DNA from: MWBV01 sp964447315
Lineage (GTDB): Archaea; Nanobdellota; Nanobdellia; Pacearchaeales; GW2011-AR1
Direction of reading: 5' to 3'
Length of the DNA: 6,183 bases
Assembly (NCBI GenBank): GCA_964447315.1
Contig: CAYURQ010000027.1
Location: 1-6,183 of the forward strand
Below the pieces are notes generated by a model. It worked only from the letters and a program-made list of their open reading frames with translations. It was not told where the DNA came from and did not search any database. The stretch's first letter is position 1. Every line of letters begins with the position of its first letter. This document shows positions 4,834-6,183 of this stretch, piece by piece. The position numbers and the translations under genes are program-made.

Positions 4834-4909
4834 GGTAAGTGCGTCCCGTCAATCCTACTAACTGCATCATCGCAAGCGAGCACAGAGTTCGTCAGGTCGC
4901 GTTCCCCTA
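4831..4909. ncRNA. Candidate structured RNA, GC-rich island (class and strand unknown)
   Basis: 43 of 79 bases are G or C, in a surrounding that is overwhelmingly A and T, and no long reading frame explains it. The ends pair: TAGGG (4831-4835) with CCCTA (4905-4909). Inside lie AA/TT (4837-4838 with 4902-4903), GCG/CGC (4841-4843 with 4898-4900) and CCT/AGG (4854-4856 with 4894-4896). The core is a long apical hairpin: AACTGC (4860-4865) with GCA (4880-4882) and GTT (4887-4889), and TCGC/GCGA (4870-4873 with 4876-4879). It has a 4-base bulge on each side. Left over is an unpaired 10-base stretch, TCCCGTCAAT (4844-4853). TATA-like boxes exist on both sides (4809-4815 plus, 4927-4938 minus), so the strand is open. 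It is not a tRNA and has no convincing C/D boxes. Confidence 0.5.
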
Positions 4910-4971
4910 TGATTTATATAATATATACAAATATATAAGGTTTTCTATTTTTGAATTTTAATTCAAAAAAT
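4910..4971. repeat. AT-rich spacer with 10-bp inverted repeat
   Basis: TATA-like runs fill 4912-4938. A perfect 10-bp inverted repeat with a 2-base centre follows: TTTTTGAATT (4948-4957) and AATTCAAAAA (4960-4969). The T-rich stretch 4941-4952 could end a plus-strand RNA from the GC-rich island. Base composition is so AT-rich that chance palindromes are expected, so function is uncertain. Confidence 0.35.
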
Positions 4972-5009
4972 AAGGGGTTTTATCTGTAAATTAAGGAAAA
5001 TAACCCCTT
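4972..5009. repeat. 8-bp inverted repeat ahead of the nuclease gene
   Basis: AAGGGGTT (4972-4979) pairs perfectly with AACCCCTT (5002-5009) around a 22-base AT-rich loop. The G4/C4 cores stand out in this context. It lies about 20 bases before the nuclease TATA box and could be a terminator for upstream RNA or a protein-binding site. Confidence 0.4.
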
Positions 5010-5028
5010 TCTATAATTAACAACTAAC

Positions 5029-5036
5029 TTTTTATA
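5029..5036 (+). promoter_or_regulatory. TATA box of the nuclease gene
   Basis: TTTTTATA is centred about 30 bases before the ATG at 5063, giving a leaderless or very short-leader transcript. No Shine-Dalgarno sequence is seen before the ATG. Confidence 0.5.
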
Positions 5037-5062
5037 CCTCTCAATCCAATAAGTATAATAAA

Positions 5063-6183
5063 ATGGCAACATATTCTCACTCACGTATAACTACTTATGA
5101 AAACTGCCCTTATCAATATAAATTAAGATATATAGATAAAGAAAAGCCTGAAATACAAAACACAATAGAGGCTTTTATGGGAGATATGGTTCATCAATCC
5201 CTGGAAGATTTGTATAAGAAAAAGAAATTCAAGAAAAGAGTATCTAAAGAAAGTTTAATTAAGTTTTACAGGGATTTGTGGAAAAGAAACTATTCAGAAG
5301 ATATTAAAATTGTAAAACAAGGTTTAACTTCAGATAATTATAGAAAAATGGGTGAGAAATTCCTTTCTGATTATTATGATAAATACAAACCATTTGAACA
5401 ATTAACAATATTAGATTTAGAAACTCAAGACAGAATGACTCTTCCTGATGGAAACCAATGGCATGTAAGAATTGATAGATTTGCATGTGATAATAAAGGA
5501 AATTACTATGTAATTGATTATAAAACAAACTCAAGAATGAAAGACCAGGATGAAGCTGATTCAGACAGACAATTAGCAATGTATTCAATATGGGTAAAAG
5601 ACAGGTTCAAAGATGTTAAATCAGTTAAATTAGTCTGGCATATGCTTGCTTTTAATAAAGAAGTTGTTTCAGAAAGAACAGAACAACAATTAAAAAAATT
5701 ACAGCAAGAAATAGTTGATAAAATAAAAGAAATAGAAAATGCAAAAGAATTTCCAACAAATATAACAGCACTTTGTGATTATTGCGGTTATAGAAACATT
5801 TGCCCTAGTTTCAAGCATCAAGCTGAATTAGAGTTAATACAAGAAATAAAAGAATTCAAAGAAAATCAAGGAGTTCAACTAGTAGATGAATTCTCTGAAA
5901 TTAAAGCAAAACAAGCAGAACTAAAAGATGCAGAAAATGAATTTAAAGAAAAAATAATACAATATGCAAAACAATTCAACCTGGACATTATTTACGGCTC
6001 TAACAACAAATGCTCTGTAAAAGAATTTGACAAGGTTCTACTTCCAGAAGACAAAGACAAAAGAGATGAATTTTTGAATTTAATAAAAGAAAAGGGACTT
6101 TATCAAGAACTTTCAATGATTTGCTACCCCAAAATAAACAGCAAGATTCTCAAAGGTGAAATTGACAATGAAATTAAAGACAA
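5063..6183 (+). CDS. PD-(D/E)XK nuclease, RecB/Cas4-like with Fe-S cysteines (3' end outside window)
   Basis: The frame is open from ATG 5063 to the window edge (373 codons). It shows the RecB-type nuclease motifs in order: SHSRITTYENCPYQYKLRY (5-23, with C15), GDMVHQSLE (40-48, with H44), RIDRF (136-140, with D138), YYVIDYKT (148-155, with D152 and K154) and QLAMY (170-174). C-x2-C-x5-C (C238, C241, C247, in LCDYCGYRNICP) follows. C15 with these three forms the usual four-Cys 4Fe-4S site of Cas4 and AddB nucleases, so an active, metal-dependent exonuclease or endonuclease with a cluster-clamped fold is expected. Residues from about 250 on are an extra part: a charged helical stretch (about 252-305), then a mixed domain of unknown type. 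Single-domain Cas4 is about 200 residues, so this is a larger protein. No helicase or cas gene is in view. Confidence 0.88.
   Translation, partial: MATYSHSRITTYENCPYQYKLRYIDKEKPEIQNTIEAFMGDMVHQSLEDLYKKKKFKKRVSKESLIKFYRDLWKRNYSEDIKIVKQGLTSDNYRKMGEKFLSDYYDKYKPFEQLTILDLETQDRMTLPDGNQWHVRIDRFACDNKGNYYVIDYKTNSRMKDQDEADSDRQLAMYSIWVKDRFKDVKSVKLVWHMLAFNKEVVSERTEQQLKKLQQEIVDKIKEIENAKEFPTNITALCDYCGYRNICPSFKHQAELELIQEIKEFKENQGVQLVDEFSEIKAKQAELKDAENEFKEKIIQYAKQFNLDIIYGSNNKCSVKEFDKVLLPEDKDKRDEFLNLIKEKGLYQELSMICYPKINSKILKGEIDNEIKD

Noticed and set aside
4831..4914. Minus-strand 26-codon frame through the GC-rich island, and tRNA or C/D box RNA readings
   Set aside because: The frame has no ATG start and strange codon use. 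No cloverleaf or T-arm can be drawn, and the C-box-like ATGATG lacks the full motif and a correctly ordered D box.
4910..5062. CRISPR leader or array ahead of the Cas4-like nuclease
   Set aside because: Only single inverted repeats occur; there is no repeated unit with regular spacers anywhere in the window.
5304..5588. Minus-strand ORF of 94 codons
   Set aside because: Antisense to the nuclease core, covering its catalytic motifs; composition is a mirror of the real gene.

Overview
The window looks like a piece of a small AT-rich archaeal chromosome, most likely from the DPANN group (Pacearchaeota/Woesearchaeota-like). This is an inference. No rRNA or tRNA is present to anchor it. The evidence is the promoter layout: nearly every gene start has a TATA-like box centred about 23-30 bases upstream, so transcripts would be leaderless, and only one gene (DUF202, 2751) has a clear Shine-Dalgarno sequence. 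The protein families also fit: a Cys-poor winged-helix regulator, tiny AbrB-like proteins, a short coiled-coil protein and a solitary Fe-S RecB-like nuclease.

Positions 1-3518 look like ordinary chromosome. The layout is: the 3' end of a MacB/FtsX-type ABC transporter permease (+); a DUF318/ArsP-like membrane permease (+) whose TATA box runs into a near-perfect 20-bp palindrome; a convergent winged-helix regulator (-) with 10-bp tandem repeats in its promoter; a divergent small basic protein (+) with a 28-codon overlapping ORF behind it; a DUF202 membrane protein (+); a bidirectional terminator region; and a coiled-coil protein (-). The permease and its neighbouring regulator may form a metal or metalloid stress unit, but no shared operator between them was seen.

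Positions 3519-6183 look accessory. They hold a 47-residue C2HC zinc-finger protein (+) that overlaps, tail to tail, a BRO-N protein (-) which appears to have lost its C-terminal half; two divergent AbrB-like proteins sharing a duplicated 10-bp promoter element; a decayed reading frame; a GC-rich 79-bp island (43 of 79 bases G/C, in a surrounding of mostly A/T) that folds into nested helices and is probably a structured RNA; two inverted repeats; and a PD-(D/E)XK nuclease with a Cas4/AddB-type four-cysteine set, running off the window end.

The best candidate for something undescribed is the structured RNA island about 150 bp upstream of the solitary Fe-S nuclease, inside a cluster of viral-type DNA-binding proteins (BRO-N, AbrB, zinc finger). 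No CRISPR array, integrase, transposase or attachment site is visible, so a functional link between the RNA and the nuclease rests only on adjacency.
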